From Taeniopygia guttata (Eukaryota; Chordata; Aves; Passeriformes; Estrildidae), in contig NC_133024.1 of NCBI RefSeq assembly GCF_048771995.1, positions 115,039,501-115,103,500 on the forward strand: DNA of 64,000 bases, written 5' to 3'. Every line of letters begins with the position of its first letter. Positions within the stretch are counted from its first letter, which is position 1. The position numbers and the translations under genes were made by a program. Positions 61,701-64,000 of the stretch are shown in pieces. The notes below the pieces were generated by a model. It did not search any database and had not been told where the DNA came from. It worked only from the letters and a program-made list of their open reading frames with translations.

Positions 61701-63144
61701 GGCCTGGACTTTGACACAGTACAGGGTGGAGGGGGACACATCAGACACTGTGGCTATGGTCTGCTTCACCTCCTTCTGCTTCGCCTCCTCCTGGCAAAGG
61801 CAAAAAAAGGGAAAAAGGAGGGATCAGATGCCATGGGCAGCACAGAAATCTCAAACAGGTGAGTGAGAGCTGCGGCCTCTGATGGAGAAGTGATTCTGTG
61901 AAATGTCAGACATTGCTGCAACCCCAGAATCTGCAGGGCTGGAGAGACTTTCCAGCTCATCCAGCCCCACATCCAGATGCCTCTGGAACATTTCCAGGAA
62001 CTCCACCACCTCCCTGGGCACCCAGATTCAATAAAATAAATAAACCACCCCCTTAGCTCCTAAGCAAAACCCCCAGCAAACACTTCCTGGGCAAGAACCA
62101 AGTGCTTCCCCCATTCTGAAATGTCACAATTCCAAGTTTCCAGGAAATTCCTTCCTGCTGCAGTTTACTTCCTTCTCTTCTGCCCCCCTCTTACAAATTA
62201 CTGTGAAATATTTTACCCTAAGACATATTTAAAGAACATGGAAAGAGCCATTAAAAAGGATGCAGGACTTCAGTGTTTGAGGAGCTTTTTCCATCACATT
62301 GCACACAGCCACATCCATGGAAATTGAGGTTTTACCCCATCACTGGGAGATAAAAGTCACAGTGATCAGGTTTTTGATAGAATCTTTCATTAAAAAACCC
62401 AATAAACTGACTTTTTAAAGACTGATATACCGCAAATGTGCCTCTTTTGGAAAGGAGCTCCTCAGGGAGAACAGAAGCTCAGGATTTAAGTCAGAATCAA
62501 TTTTATATTGTACGTAATTAGTTCACACCTCCATATCTGAGGAATTCTTCCAGTACAGGATCCTGTAGGACAAGTGATAATGGTCCCTCATGACTTCCTC
62601 CTCAGCTCCTCCTGGAGGAGAAATAATGATGTGGAGCAAAGAGTCACTGAGGTCCAGCCTTACACCAGGAGGCCCAATTTCATCTGAAAACAATAAAATA
62701 AATAATTAAAATCCCACTAAAAATATTGCTTCAAAGACTGTCAGTGAAATCCATGATAACTTTGAAGAACACACAGTTAGAAGTATAATTTCATAGCTTT
62801 GTTCAGAATATCAAGTCCTGAGAGACACTTCAATTAATTTCACTCTGTTCTTGTGAAATCCCCTCTCCAGGCTCCTGTCAGCTCATGAAGGCATTTGGCA
62901 CCAGTTTGCTGAGCAATGAGCATTTCAGGAAACCATTTCCTTACTTGTTTTCAGAGGATCCACTTTGACTTCCCTGGAGAAGCAGGATTTGTTGTGCCCC
63001 TCCCTGGCCTGCACCCGCAGGTAAAAAAATCCAGTGGTGGTGATGACAGAGGACAAGTTGCATGAGGTGCTGGTGATGTTCTCACACCTGGGGACACTGA
63101 GCCACTTGTCTGAGTAATCATCATTGAGCTTCTTCCAGAACCCA
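58737..63144 (-). CDS. IFNAR1: Interferon alpha/beta receptor 1, 3' half (partial)
   Basis: Five coding exons, from the 5' side: 62,945-63,144; 62,529-62,683; 61,637-61,790; 60,033-60,187; 58,737-58,964 (stop TAA). All have GT-AG borders and class II receptor phases (entry 2, then 1,0,1,0). They encode the second half of D3 (WLSVPRCENITSTSC, FFYLRVQAREGHNKS), D4 (IGPPGVRLDLSDSLLHIIIS, then SPSTLYCVKVQAFSEPYNKS), the membrane helix (LPLIIFGVFTGALLFVLLVA), then IKYVFFPS, the TYK2-side membrane-proximal motif (human NYVFFPS). The tail of about 75 residues ends in KEMV. It contains DSGNYSN at 58,800-58,817, the beta-TrCP degron known from human IFNAR1. D1, D2 and the start lie beyond 64,000. It is the signalling chain of the type I interferon receptor, paired with IFNAR2. 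Strand and order match human synteny. Confidence 0.95.
59095..59285 (+). repeat. CR1 LINE 3' end (IFNAR1 intron)
   Basis: 'gtgggcaggcctggcacagg' to 'caaaccagtctggggctcca', plus orientation. Confidence 0.88.
59375..59645 (-). repeat. CR1 LINE 3' region (IFNAR1 intron)
   Basis: 'ccccaaatctctggggctgg' to 'cctctcctcctgtccctgtt'. Minus orientation, very similar to 37,690-37,960 but without the 31-bp units. Confidence 0.9.
60415..60485 (-). repeat. CR1 LINE terminal scrap
   Basis: 'agaatcaccaaggtgggaag' followed by 'agacctctaagatgctccag', minus orientation. It abuts a plus-oriented CR1. Confidence 0.65.
60490..60845 (+). repeat. CR1 LINE 3' end (IFNAR1 intron)
   Basis: 'cacctggagaggagaagctc' to 'aaccattccatgattccatt', plus orientation, about 355 bp, little diverged from 52,445-52,840 inverted. 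Confidence 0.92.
61915..62030 (-). repeat. CR1 LINE 3' fragment (IFNAR1 intron)
   Basis: 'cagggctggagagactttcc' to 'aactccaccacctccctggg', minus orientation. Confidence 0.75.
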
Positions 63145-63559
63145 CTGCAAGAGAGAATTCAAGAGTTTTCATGTCAGCTCCCTCAACTCTCAAGAAATTC
63201 GTATTTGTTTGTACTGCACTTGGCTCAGTTTTGGGCAAAAAGGCCTCTAGTAATTAAAAAAAAAACAACCCCAGCATGTTAATATGAGACATTTCTGAGT
63301 GGAACAATGAAGATAAAAGGGCCAGGAAATACAAATCAGGGCTTTAACCAAGCCTCAGCAGAGAAATGAAATGCGGGGTGGACAGGTTCTGAAAATCCAA
63401 ATGAGAAGTTCTCACGTAGCTCTGTGCAGTCCATTGTTTTCCTGCCATGCCAAAGAATTCCCAAGGAATGCCAGGGGATCCCTCCTCTTCTGTTAGGTGC
63501 TGGCCATAGTATTTATGCAACAGCTGGAGATTGAGATACAGGTTTATAGAGCTGCTTCT

Positions 63560-63850
63560 TAGATTTCATGGATGTGGTTCGATGGGTTTTTATGGGATAT
63601 GATGGGGGGGGGGGGGTTTATGGCATTCCTTGTTTTTTGATGCAATATGATTTTTGTCTGGTTTTCTTTATGTGATACAGTGTTTTAGTGTGTGATATGA
63701 TGGGGTTTGATGTGACACAAGGGTTATTTCACGTGACAGGAGGGGGCTTTTATAGGACTTGATGGGTTTACGTGACACAAGATTTCTCTTAAAATGACAC
63801 AACATTTCTTTTATGTGACACAGCATTTCTTTTAATGTGACACTATGTGT
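63560..63850. repeat. Degenerate 20-25-bp repeat with a G homopolymer (IFNAR1 intron)
   Basis: Units such as 'tttatgtgacacagcatttc' and 'tgtgatatgatggggtttga' recur. A run of about 12 G lies at 63,604-63,615. Confidence 0.75.
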
Positions 63851-64000
63851 TACCTTGTATTTTCTCCCCTATTTGGGTCTGCCCAGAACAAATCCAAGCT
63901 GCTGACAACTGAAACCTCCAACACCTGTATTTTTGCTCACTTTTACTCATCTCATTTCTTCACGTTTAAAAAGCCACTAAGCAATTCAAGTTTCCTCAGC

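Overview
The window is nuclear DNA of a bird, most likely a songbird. The evidence is the very dense load of CR1 LINE 3' ends in both orientations, long terminal repeats (LTRs) of a type I recall from songbird genomes, many GC-rich minisatellites, and genes that match a known vertebrate block. The genes I can identify are DNAJC28 (+), TMEM50B (+), IFNGR2 (-) and the 3' half of IFNAR1 (-). This is the human chr21q22.11 order (IFNAR1 - IFNGR2 - TMEM50B - DNAJC28 - GART) read backwards, with IFNGR2 and TMEM50B tail to tail. By synteny the left edge should face GART. Bases 1-915 look like a 3' UTR, but I cannot prove which gene they belong to.

Layout. 1-0.9 kb: possible 3' UTR. 2.4-10.5 kb: a block I do not recognise. 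It holds three minus-strand copies of an acidic, repeat-built coding sequence: one with a poly-Leu signal peptide, one with a 475-codon open frame ending in an Arg/Cys-rich tail, and one decayed. Tandem repeats lie inside and between the copies. 10.8-11.4 kb: minisatellite. 11.4-14.7 kb: CpG island and DNAJC28. 14.7-17.1 kb: no gene seen. 17.15-17.79 kb: solo LTR touching the TMEM50B CpG island. 17.8-29.5 kb: TMEM50B, with all six coding exons resolved. 30.5-48.7 kb: IFNGR2, with all seven coding exons resolved (340 codons) and introns full of minisatellites, CR1 pieces and a retroviral pol fossil. 48.7-57.3 kb: intergenic repeats and an LTR. 57.3-64 kb: the last five coding exons of IFNAR1; the gene runs off the right edge.

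How the genes work together. IFNAR1 and IFNGR2 are class II cytokine receptor chains that bind JAK kinases, for type I interferon and interferon-gamma respectively. Every splice phase I could place fits the class II receptor pattern, and IFNAR1 keeps the DSGNYS degron in its tail. TMEM50B is an endomembrane four-helix protein and DNAJC28 a J-domain co-chaperone; their link to the receptors is shared position only.

The least explained part is the 2.4-10.5 kb acidic family. In one copy a 30-bp minisatellite has grown out of the C-terminal coding end, giving an open run of about 16 ten-residue Cys-containing units.
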